Assembly (NCBI GenBank): GCA_002245135.1
Contig: NGBS01000296.1
Coordinates: 62,001 to 126,000, forward strand
Source: Proteromonas lacertae
Taxonomy: Eukaryota > Sar > Bigyra > Opalinata > Proteromonadidae
DNA: 64,000 bases
Direction: 5' to 3'
The translations under genes and the position numbers were made by a program. Numbering within the stretch: position 1 is the stretch's first letter; each line of letters starts with the position of its first letter. Shown here one piece after another: positions 54,740 to 64,000 of the stretch. Under the pieces are notes generated by a model. The model searched no databases. It saw only the letters and a program-made list of their open reading frames with translations, and was not told the origin of the DNA.

Positions 54740-56567
54740 TAATTATTTTTGTTATTGTTATGAATATAAAAAGAATAAGAAATGAATAAGAAAGTGAAAG
54801 TGAATTTATTAGTTTAGATTAATTCTTTTTGTAAAGTACAAGCTAATCCATAATAATCACTAAAACATCCACATATTCCTGTTTCTGTATTACAAATACC
54901 ATTTCCACCACATACTAATGGAGAAATTCCATCTTTCACTGCAAATGAAGCTGATGCATCTAATGTAGCACCAGCATTTGCACCATCAGAAAACATTCCA
55001 TGATAACCAGGCGCAGATTTTTGTTCACCAAATTCAGCAGTATTAGAATTTAATGATTTTTGGCCAATAACTCTCATTGGTGTTTGTTTTCCTGTTTGAT
55101 GTTTACCAAATTTAACTGTAATTGTTCCAGTTGGTTCTTCTGTTACATCAGCTAAATCAATTACTCCAGGTGGTAATTTCTGTAATTCTTCTTTAATTGC
55201 TTTAGCTGTTGCTACAGCATCTCCACCACCAGTAACCAAATCAGTATACCATTTTCTTCCTAATTGATCAGTATATTCAATGTAAAATGATTTACTAACT
55301 ACTATACTTCCATCACCATTATTAAATTCAATTGTTTGTGTAGTTTGTGGTTCACTATCACAATCACTTACACTCACATAACCTGTTGGACATTTTCTTT
55401 GACTACAATCATATCCACTCCATTCTTTATCACAAACACATTGAAAACTATGATCTACATCCCAATATTCATATGTCTTTTTACCACTACCAGTCCAATA
55501 TCCATTATCATAATAAGCATCTTCTAATACTCGATCTTCTAACTTCAATAAGTTTACAGCTGTACAAACTCCATGATTATTACAGTTGTTTGGACATTTT
55601 TGTCTTTGACAAGCACTTCCTTCATATCCATCAAAACATTCACATTCACCTTTCACTCTGTCACATTTACCTTGACCACTACATTCTAAATAAGTTCTTT
55701 TACCCTCTCCTAACTCACCATTTGGATCAGTGTAAGGAACATCTCGAGGACATAATCTTAAACTACAATCACCACTTGTAAAACCAACTCCACATAAACA
55801 AACTCCATTGTTACAACTACCATGACCACTACACATATTTGGACATGTTATAGCATAACTACTTATTAACAATAAGCAAAATGTAAAATATTTCATCATT
55901 TCGACTGTAATTCTTATAATGAATATTGAATCAATTCTATTTGATATTAGAAACGAATCTTAATAATCCAATAGTTTTAGATTATATTATTATTTGAAAT
56001 TTCAGTTTAATAGACCTAATTAATTAACATAATAATGATATGATATCCTTTTATTTCTGTATTATTTTCATTATCCTTCTTATTATCAACACTTCAGAAC
56101 ACTTTTCTGTTTTTCTTTCTTTACTTTCTTTCTTTTTGTTTTTCAATCATATTCTATCTATCTATACTAATTATTACATATCGGCTGTTTATATTCTTAA
56201 TATAATACATTTTGTGATAAATTATTTCAAGACAGACTTAATAATGGTTCTATGGATTATTTATACATTAATTAATATATATACAGTGCATCTCACTCAC
56301 ATGATCACTTTTAAACATTCTGATTTTGAATTTATCCATAGATCTTTTCAGCAATCATTATTCGAAAAATAGAAGTTACAATTTGAAATAATTAATATTT
56401 AATCAGTTAATCAAAGTGATTATAACATTCAAAATAAAGGATTTAATATTCGAACATGTTTGATTTTTGATTTTTCATTTTAAACTCAATATATATCAAT
56501 AAATAATATCAATTAAGATTATATATATTTACATTAAGATTTTATTTGGATTTGGTACTCCTAAATA
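54740..56567. repeat. right copy of the ~1.8-kb inverted duplication
   Basis: Reverse-complement counterpart of 42931-44740. It carries the EGF gene, its ~600-bp upstream region and, at its outer end (about 56531-56567), an orphan piece of the last ~13 codons and stop of the dynein light-chain-like gene, with no such gene beyond. The inner end begins just after the U6atac terminator. Confidence 0.85.
54814..55899 (-). CDS. secreted EGF-repeat protein, copy 2
   Basis: 361 residues, intronless, same signal peptide and EGF layout as the 43599 copy. The two differ at a few places: a short loop after DNGYW, a loop after LADVT, and the segment before SFAVKDG. All cysteines are kept, so both copies look functional. 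The close identity of coding and upstream sequence points to a recent duplication or to continued gene conversion between the two arms. Confidence 0.85.
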   Translation of the reverse strand: MMKYFTFCLLLISSYAITCPNMCSGHGSCNNGVCLCGVGFTSGDCSLRLCPRDVPYTDPNGELGEGKRTYLECSGQGKCDRVKGECECFDGYEGSACQRQKCPNNCNNHGVCTAVNLLKLEDRVLEDAYYDNGYWTGSGKKTYEYWDVDHSFQCVCDKEWSGYDCSQRKCPTGYVSVSDCDSEPQTTQTIEFNNGDGSIVVSKSFYIEYTDQLGRKWYTDLVTGGGDAVATAKAIKEELQKLPPGVIDLADVTEEPTGTITVKFGKHQTGKQTPMRVIGQKSLNSNTAEFGEQKSAPGYHGMFSDGANAGATLDASASFAVKDGISPLVCGGNGICNTETGICGCFSDYYGLACTLQKELI

Positions 56568-56823
56568 TAACGAGTGTAGTATTTAGAGATTAATCATGTT
56601 TTCGTAAATATTTATTTTAATAAATGCATGTCTCATAAATTGATTAAATATGATAATTATTTCTTTAATTGACACACTAATGTGCGAATATTTTGAAAAT
56701 TAAAAATATAGTCGTTTTAAACTAAAATTTCGTTATAAATTTATTTTTTGACTTTATAAAGTGTATTATTAATTTTAACAAGCATAAATATAGTTATTTT
56801 TATTGAGCCACAACTTTTATAAT

Positions 56824-58993
56824 ATGTCATCAATGCAATATCGTGAAAGTTCACCCAGCAGAGGATCTACTAAAACCCGTTCTGTTGGAAAGCAGAGTAT
56901 GTCAAATTCTAGATCAAGGTCAAGAATAAGAGATACACAGAAATACACAATAGATGAAATATATTCTTCTGTAAGTAATAAGAGAGATTATGAACCAAGG
57001 TCTGATGATCCTGAACCACAATTAACACCACGATCTGAATTAGCTTGTAAGAGATGTGTATATCTATTTTAATAATTATTTCAATAAATAGGGTGTAATT
57101 CCAAATGATTTAAGAATTAGAGATTTAGATTCATTCTGGAACAATGGAATAGATCCAGCAGTCCAACATATGCGTCATGAAGCCTACAGTCAAATGAGAC
57201 ATGACTTAATGGCATTAGTAAGAAAAGAAAGAAATCAAGTAGTAGAAGAAATGGGAGAAAAGCCCAAAACAAAAGAAGAAAAAGTAAAAAAAGAATTAGA
57301 AGAGTTAAAGCAAAGACAAGAATCATCCTTAATTCAAGAAGAACAACAACGATTAATAAAAGTGCAAAAACAACAACAGAAAGAAATTGAACAATTATTA
57401 GATTATGAATTAATGCAAACGAAATTACAAGAAGAAAACCAAAAGAAGATGGAAAAGGAAGAACAATTAAGAGAACAAAGAAAACAGGAAGAAATAGAAA
57501 GAAAGAAAAGACAAGCTGAATTAGAACGACAAAAACAAATAAAGAGAAAAATGCAAGCTGATTATGAAGAAAGACAGAAGAGAGAATATGCTAAGAAAGA
57601 ATTTGAAGCAGCTCGAAAGAAGCTTGAACAAGATCGAGAATTAGAACGAATGAGAAAAATCGAGGCTTTACATCGTGAAAGAGAAAGACAACAAAAGGAA
57701 GAAGAAAGGCGAAAGAAGACTGAAGCAATATTTAAGAGACAACAACAACAATTGAAAGAAAAGATGAAAGCAATGGAAGATGCAGAGAATGAAAGAAATC
57801 GAAGAAAGGAAGAAGAGAGAAGAGAATATATGGAACGAATGATGAGAAAACGTGAACAAATCGATCAAAGATTAAAAGACAATCAAAAAAAGGCTGAAGA
57901 AATCTTAGAAGCTCGTAGAAAGGAATATTATGACAAAATGAATGAAGTTGAAGAAAGAAAACGACAAGAGGAAGAAGAATATAGAAAACGAGTGGAAGAA
58001 GATCATTCAATTCAAACATTAAAACAACAAAAGAGAGAATTAACTTATAAAGAAGCTCGAAATCGTGAAGAAGAACATCGTCGTGAATTGGAATTTAAAC
58101 AAAAAAGAAATGCTGAAAATTTGAATAAAATCTTAAGTGAAAGAGAGAGAGAAAGATTATTAACATTAGAACGAAAAGCATTAATAAAGAAAGCAAGAGA
58201 AATGAATATTCAAAGATTACGAAGAATCAAACAATTTAAGAATGAACAATTATTAGAAAATATCGAAATGGATAATGCCAAAACAGAACAAATCAAAGAA
58301 GAAAGAATGGAATTATTAAGACGAAGACAAGAAGTAGCTCAACATGCACGTAATCAAAAAGAGGAAATATTGAGAGTAATGGAAGAAGTGAAAAAGACTC
58401 GAAATTGGGAAGAAGCAAATCAACGAATTAATGCGATTTTAAGTGAAAGTCCATTATCATCAACAAAACGAAGTAGATCTCGTGGATCAACATCATCTAA
58501 GTCTAAATCGATGTTTTCAATGGGAAGTAGTAGCAAGAAAAGTAATTATCGAAATAGAAATGAAGATGGAAGTTATAATAATAATAATAATAAATATTAT
58601 GGTGAAGAAGAAGAAGAAGAAAATGATGATGAAGAAGATTATACAAAATATGAAGAAGGAAATGTATATTTTGATAATTCTAATGCAACTTCACCTGATA
58701 ATTCTCCACCTCAATCTCCTCCTTTATATAATAATAATAACACTCATTTCCCAGCTGTACAAGGTGCTAGAAGTTATGAACGATCTCCAAGTGAACAACC
58801 ACCCAGTACATCACAATCACAACCAGCAAATGATGGAAATAATAATGAAGATCCAATGAGAGAAAGGAAAAAGAAACCTAATAGTAGTAGTTCTGCTAAT
58901 TTATATCCAACGAATAAGAATGCTGGAATTCAAAAACCAAAGAAAACTCAAAGTCAAGCTGTATTTGTAGATTATGGAGTTCAAACATTATAA
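56824..58993 (+). CDS. long coiled-coil protein with Arg/Ser-rich N-terminus
   Basis: Two exons (intron 57058-57091), 711 residues. The ATG at 56824 gives MSSMQYRESSPSRG; the frame is open further 5' but without another ATG. The N-terminal ~75 residues are Arg/Ser-rich. Exon 2 starts GVIPNDLRIRDLDSFW and then has ~450 residues of almost continuous charged coiled coil (Glu/Arg/Lys/Gln heptads), followed by an Asn/acidic disordered tail ending VDYGVQTL. The layout recalls trichohyalin-like, ciliary or basal-body proteins, but low-complexity coiled coils align with many unrelated proteins. No specific family is claimed. Confidence 0.75.
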
Positions 58994-59321
58994 TTTAGAT
59001 AATTTTGAATTATTTTTACTTTTATTTATATATGTATTTTATTATGTGTGTTTTTAAAGTGGATTATTTCGTTTATATTCTCAATACAATAGATGATACT
59101 AACATTAACAAAATATTGTACATAAGTTATGAATGAGTACTGACGATTATGTAAATAGTTCATCTCCTCTTTTAAATAAGTAGAAACAATCATATAAAAT
59201 AAAGTAGAATAATATTTTTAATATATATATAAATTTTTAATTAATGATAAAACAAAACAATATCAATTGAATTGAGTGTGTGTGTGTGAAAGAGAGAGTG
59301 AGTGATATATAATGTCTATTT
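58994..59321. other. intergenic between convergent genes, with simple repeat
   Basis: About 330 bp separating two tail-to-tail genes. Near 59275-59305 there is a short (TG)n run followed by a GA-rich run. No gene or RNA was seen. Confidence 0.6.
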
Positions 59322-60961
59322 TTACTTCTGGCTTTTACGTGGAGGAAGTAATACTTGAGATTTCCTATTTCCACCCAAATCATTTAATGCTTCAAATCCT
59401 ATATCAACTTCATCTACACTTAATCTTCTTGCCCAAGCACGACTATTCGCTTTAGGAACTTCAGGAGCCATTGATTTCTTACTTATACTCTTATACAACA
59501 TCACCATCTGTTGTAATTCATCTTTTGATAATGGTTTATAAGTAAGATCTTTCATATCTCCTGAACTAAATGTCATTCCTCGATTTCTAGTTCTTAATTC
59601 ACCAGCACTACTGGATACTTTTCTTTCTTCACCTACAAATAATGAACCTCGTCTTACTTTAGACGATGTACCTGGCATCATACTTTGAGCTCTAGTTCGA
59701 CCAGCAGCATTTAATGTAGAACCAGGTGCAGAATTAGGCATAAATGGAAGATCATCTGGTGGAGTGAATAATCCATCTTCAGGGATAACTCCTAATAGAT
59801 TTGGTCGATTGTTGTTATTACTAAGTGGAGATATATATGGACAAGATGGTAATCCACTATTAGCAGGATTATTACCTACATTCGTATTAATGACTAGTGG
59901 TTGACAAGGAGCTTTAACTTTCTTGTTTAAATAATCATCCCAATTAGTGGTTGCTAAGAATGGATTTGCTTTTAATTCAGCTATACCATCTTCTAAATCT
60001 TCTGAACCAAGTCTTTGAGTAGTATTACGATGTAATAAACCTTTTAATAAACTAATACAATCAGGTGATAACATTGGTGGAAAATCAACTCTTCTAGTTA
60101 AGATTATACTTGGCAATTTTAATTTTTCTTTACATACGAATGGAGTTCTTCCAACTAATAATCTATATAATAATACTCCTAAACTCCAATAATCAATTCC
60201 ATTGTTGTATTCTACTCCCATTAAATATTCTGGTGCCATATATTCATTTACTGTTGACATAAATTCACTATCATTTGTCTATATAATATATATATATATA
60301 ATAATATATACTGAACGTGAAATGGATTGTAAACCATAATCTGTTACAACTACATGACCATCTTTGTTAATCAGTATATTATCAGGTTTTAAATTTTTGT
60401 GTATTATACCCATCTTGTGGAGGTGTTCAAGTGCTAAAATTATCTCGATTATGTAAAATTTTGCTTCACCTTCACGTAAAATGCTTCTTTTATTTGTCAA
60501 TGATAGAATATCACCGTAATTTAAAAAATCCATTACTAAATAAACTTTGTTTGGAGTTTTAAAAGAATCATTTAGTTTAATTATAAAGGGGTGGTCTATT
60601 TTAGTGGTAACTTCTTTTTCTATCTGTTCTTCTATTGCTTCTGCTTGATTCGAAGTATGACGTGAAATAACTTTCATTGCTAGTATTTTACCTGTTTGTT
60701 GATGTTTTACTTTGAAGACCTATTATTTATAAATTGATTATATACTTTCCCAAATGCTCCAGAGCCAACACAGACTATTATTGAAAAATCTTGCATCGAA
60801 ACCTCTGATATAGTTTGGAGTGGTGCAGGAGATGTATGAATCATTTTGGAAGGGTCTATAGCTGGTCCAGCAACATCTATTATACATAAGAGAGTATGAG
60901 TAATACTAGCCACTGGTTTCTCTTCACCACCTTTAGAATTACTCTGGTTTGGATCACTCAT
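59322..60961 (-). CDS. AGC-type protein kinase homologue with Asp-to-Asn in the catalytic loop
   Basis: Three exons (introns 60720-60745, 60279-60311), 526 residues. Kinase domain ~60-345: VGSGAFGKVFKV (glycine loop), LAMKVI (lysine), IIHKNLKPDNILI (catalytic loop, where H-R-D reads H-K-N), VVTDYGLQSI (DFG reads DYG), YMAPEYLMG, YWSLGVLLYRLLVGRTPF and QRLGSEDLEDGIAELKANPF, all AGC-like. Asn in place of the catalytic-base Asp predicts little or no phosphotransfer, although ATP and metal binding residues remain. The ~170-residue C-terminus is Ser/Pro/Asn-rich with basic patches; no clear hydrophobic motif was found. The N-terminal ~55 residues precede the domain without known motifs. Confidence 0.85.
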
Positions 60962-61135
60962 GTTATAATATTAAAAAAACTGGGGAACTTACAGTTGCTA
61001 TGAAACACTTAAATAAAAAAAATAAAAAGATCCGTATTTAATAATCAATAGATATTTTGGATAACTGAATGAAAACTGAAGGCTCGTTAGGCTTGATAAT
61101 TTATTTTGATAAATTGTGTTTATAGAAATCTAGAG

Positions 61136-63602
61136 ATGCATATTGTGTTAAGTATTATATTAATAATATTTAATAATAGGTATTGTGATAATATTAGCAA
61201 TAATAAGTATAAAATGTATAGCTTCTAACATTAAGAGCAGAAATGATGATTTTATTGATATAATAAATCGAGAAGGAGTTGTGTATATGAATCATGGATA
61301 TGATGTTGAAATGGATGAATGGAAAGCAGTAATTCCAAAATTCAGTGTTTTGATAGGCAAAGGTGAGTTGACAACCATAAAACTGATATATGATGGATCA
61401 AGTAGTAATGTGTTGACTGTATTTGAATCATTGAAATCAGTCAGTCTATATCATATTTATTTTACAGTATTTTCATATGGTTTAGATTTAACTCTGAGTG
61501 ATAGTATAATAAAAGAAATGGTTGATAGTTATATATATGATATGCATATAAATTTTGATATAGAAACAGTGAATATAATATCCGATAAACCAAATTCAAT
61601 ATTATGTAAATCGATAATTAGTTCAACCTTATTTCACATAGGACTATATTTTAATAATATGAAAATAAGTCTGAATAATGAAGATAGTAATTTTGGAATG
61701 ATGGGTAACAGTATTTCATCACGAGATAATAAAGAAATAAGTGGAATATTCGTAAAAGGCAAAAGACTTTCAGTTATAACAAAGAATAGTGTTTATTTTA
61801 GTAGTTGGTTTTACAATGCTAATAACATAACAATTTCCAATTCATTTGTTGATATTGATAGTGTATCATTAGAAGGTAATAGTGAATGGGGTATGGGTAT
61901 AGGAATGAGTTCTTCAGGAATAGAAATATTTCAATCGTTTATAAATATTCGAAAATCATTAGTGATTGAATGTGAAATTGGTTGTAGTTATGGAAGTTTG
62001 ATAAATTTGGCTCGAAATAATAATGTAAAGATAATTGAGTGTTGGATTCAAACGACAATCGAAAGATTAGAATCAAAGAAATTATATTTTGGAGGATTTA
62101 TAAATGATCTAAAATGTAATAATTTTGTAACAGAAAATAGTTATATATTTATATCCTTTATAAAAACTCATATTGGAGTTGATTATATCAAGTTTGGTTT
62201 ATTATTAAACAAAATGGATATTTCAAACTATTCATCCATAATGAACAGTGTATCAACAGTTGGTATATATGATATAATATCAATCCAATTTACCATATAT
62301 GATGTATATACTTCTAATAAAGATCAATTGAAGAAATATTTGAAGATATTTTCTGTCTATTTCAATGAGAATGGTTTAGTTAATTGTAATTATGAATCTA
62401 ATTTAGGAATAGATGTTAATAGTTTATCTATAATTGAAGATAAAACAAATGGATATAAAATTTCTTCAAACCATAATTTCATTTATTATATGGGAATGCC
62501 TTATTATGAAAATGATAGAATAATTGATGAAGAAAGATGTTATGAATCAATAGATATATCATTTGATAATAAGAATAATGTGAAATATTTGAACCAATCG
62601 AATATTCTTATGAAATCCTATATTCCCAATTATTATTTAGATAATAATGATTATGAATTTGAAATATATTTATTTCCGAAAGATTCAAGATATTATGATG
62701 ATGCATTAATCATCCAATCTGAATGTGAATCTCATATCGAGACCAGTTTAAAATATCCATTAGCATTATATCATCCAAAACAAGAAAATTATTATAATAA
62801 CAACCAAATCATAATGAAATTTTCTAAACTAACTCCATTTGAGTTATCATTTCTGATATATCACTCTTATGAATGTAAAATAAAAGGATTTGTAAATAAT
62901 AAATTATCAGAAGAAATGGAAATAAGAATCAAAATATATCGATTTGATTATCTTCCTTTAGTTATATTGAGTGTTATACAGATAATACTTATATCTATAT
63001 TATTTGTATTAATAACACACAATAATAAAGGAATTGAATATATAAAGAAACATACAGATAATGAAGAGCGTGATATTCCACTGTTTATAAGTTTAATGTT
63101 TATTTCCATGCCAATTATAGTTGGATTTATGGTGATTGTTACATGTTCATTAACTTATCTATTACCAATGATAATATTTTCACCACTTTATATATGTATT
63201 ATTGTGATAATAAAAAAGAATAAATATGAAGGAAATAAAAAAGATTTACTTCAATTTTTGTTATTTTTGTTAGGAGTATTAGGAATAGGTGGAATAATTA
63301 TTTTATATTTTACAACAAATTATTGGTTGATAATAAATACTGATATTGGTTTAACTATAATAATTGCTGATGGAGTTAGTTGTGGTATTGGACTTGGTTA
63401 TTCTTTGATGTTGTTAATAGGTTATGGTTTTTATCAGTTCTATTCTAAAAAGAAAGAAGAAGTAGTAGATGGTATGAAAGTAATACTTTTGGAAGAAGAA
63501 GTACATGAAGATGAAGAAGTACATATAGAAGATGAAATACGTTACTCATTACCTTCATCATATATACCACCAGAAGATAGTTTTACAATGCCATCTTCAT
63601 AA
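61136..63602 (+). CDS. large membrane protein with signal peptide and C-terminal membrane spans
   Basis: Two exons (intron 61152-61179); a 16-nt first exon supplies the start and the signal peptide MHIVLSIVIILAIISIK. 812 residues. Residues ~25-590 are extracellular or lumenal, with repeated beta-strand-like segments (I-x-I/N-N-S-x-V) that suggest a beta-helix, and scattered Cys. The C-terminal ~200 residues hold about six hydrophobic spans, then an acidic cytoplasmic tail. Large ectodomain plus multi-span end resembles many protist surface receptors, but no family was recognised. Confidence 0.7.
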
Positions 63603-63900
63603 TTTCAATTAATCAAATTAATAGTTAGTCTTTCTATTGAGTTATTGTAAGGGAATAAAAAAAGAGTTGAACAATAATAAAAACAATAATATTAGCACAT
63701 TCAGAATTTTTCCCTTTACCTTCCTCATAATTGTGCTTATTGATTTATTCATTGATTATAAAATTACAATTTTTGTTGTGTTTTATCATAATGAATTACA
63801 AAAACAAAATAATTGAAGAAAAAATAGAAAAATAAATAGAATATTTTGAATATTTTGGAAATACGAAGAATAAAAGGAAAAATAAACAGAAAATAAATAA
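63603..63900. other. intergenic, nothing recognised
   Basis: About 300 bp of A/T-rich sequence between two convergent genes. No structure stands out. Confidence 0.55.
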
Positions 63901-63990
63901 CTAAACGACTAAATATTTTGGAACAGAATAATCTATTTTTGATGAATTCTCTTGTGGATGATATTCTCTTTTCGAAATTACCCTCTGATA
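63901..63990 (-). CDS. last exon of a gene running in from the right edge
   Basis: On the minus strand a frame reads YQRVISKREYHPQENSSKID and ends at a TAG (63901-63903). Its 5' end is preceded by ACTATAG, the usual intron acceptor here, placed exactly where an in-frame stop would otherwise interrupt. The mixed residue use looks coding. Function unknown. Confidence 0.45.
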   Translation of the reverse strand, partial: YQRVISKREYHPQENSSKIDYSVPKYLVV

Positions 63991-64000
63991 CTATAGTATT

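Noticed and set aside
56043-56051. ATATCCTTT, a perfect U12-type donor string
   Set aside because: It lies in the upstream region of EGF copy 2 on the antisense strand, with no TTCCTTAAC branch site or exon continuity found. Probably chance.
63720-63900. A long minus-strand frame running on from the right-edge exon
   Set aside because: It is Phe/Ile/Tyr-rich, of the kind A/T-rich spacers give; the neighbouring frame ending at 63901 has a much more protein-like composition and a proper acceptor.
1-64000. tRNA genes, CRISPR arrays, rRNA
   Set aside because: No tRNA B-box-like GGTTCGANTCC with a partner A box, no regularly spaced repeats and no rRNA-like stretch were found by eye. A tRNAscan run would settle the tRNA point.

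Overview
This is a nuclear window from an AT-rich, gene-dense protist (by eye about three quarters A+T). Evidence for a eukaryote: almost every multi-exon gene resolves with GTAT...TAG introns of only about 21-50 nt; there are a mitochondrial-type ribosomal protein (bL20), a mitochondrial-type rhomboid relative, THG1, RRP15, RhoGAP, BTB, SPRY and LRR proteins, an axonemal dynein light-chain-like protein (so probably a flagellate) and a U6atac snRNA gene. The lineage cannot be fixed from the sequence. The EGF-array secreted proteins resemble stramenopile extracellular proteins, but that is only a hint.

Layout. 1-18 kb is a cell-surface glycan island: four membrane acyltransferase/SGNH fusions, a UDP-GlcNAc 2-epimerase fused to a glycosyltransferase, a GT-D-type glycosyltransferase, two other type II glycosyltransferases, a fucosyltransferase-like enzyme, an FkbM methyltransferase and a DUF229 phosphatase/sulfatase-fold protein. 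Most are intronless type II membrane proteins, very tightly packed (divergent start codons 8 and 15 bp apart; one tandem pair with no gap). The last gene has three host-style introns, so at least that one is a resident nuclear gene.

18-35 kb carries regulatory and interaction proteins: BTB-SPRY, a degenerate FkbM-like protein, a TAZ-like zinc-finger protein with Q/N/S tracts, a pseudokinase-SPRY protein, a ~1,780-residue pseudokinase-LRR protein with an intron in almost every repeat, a rhomboid with none of its catalytic residues, a RhoGAP and an HTH protein. A 370-bp inverted-repeat element (MITE-like) follows.

36-64 kb: GRF-zinc-finger RecQ helicase; an inverted pair of unknown paralogues (39.1 and 46.3 kb); a dynein light-chain-like gene; an inverted pair of EGF-repeat genes (43.6 and 55.9 kb) lying in a ~1.8-kb inverted duplication; a secreted CULT+MRH protein; a NIPA-type Mg transporter; RRP15; bL20m; a second FkbM protein; THG1; U6atac; a coiled-coil protein; an AGC-type pseudokinase; and a large membrane protein.

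Exon joins were deduced by eye from splice signals and frame continuity. In every multi-exon model for which I did the arithmetic the spliced length is a multiple of three, except the rhomboid, which is one base short. No homology search was possible.
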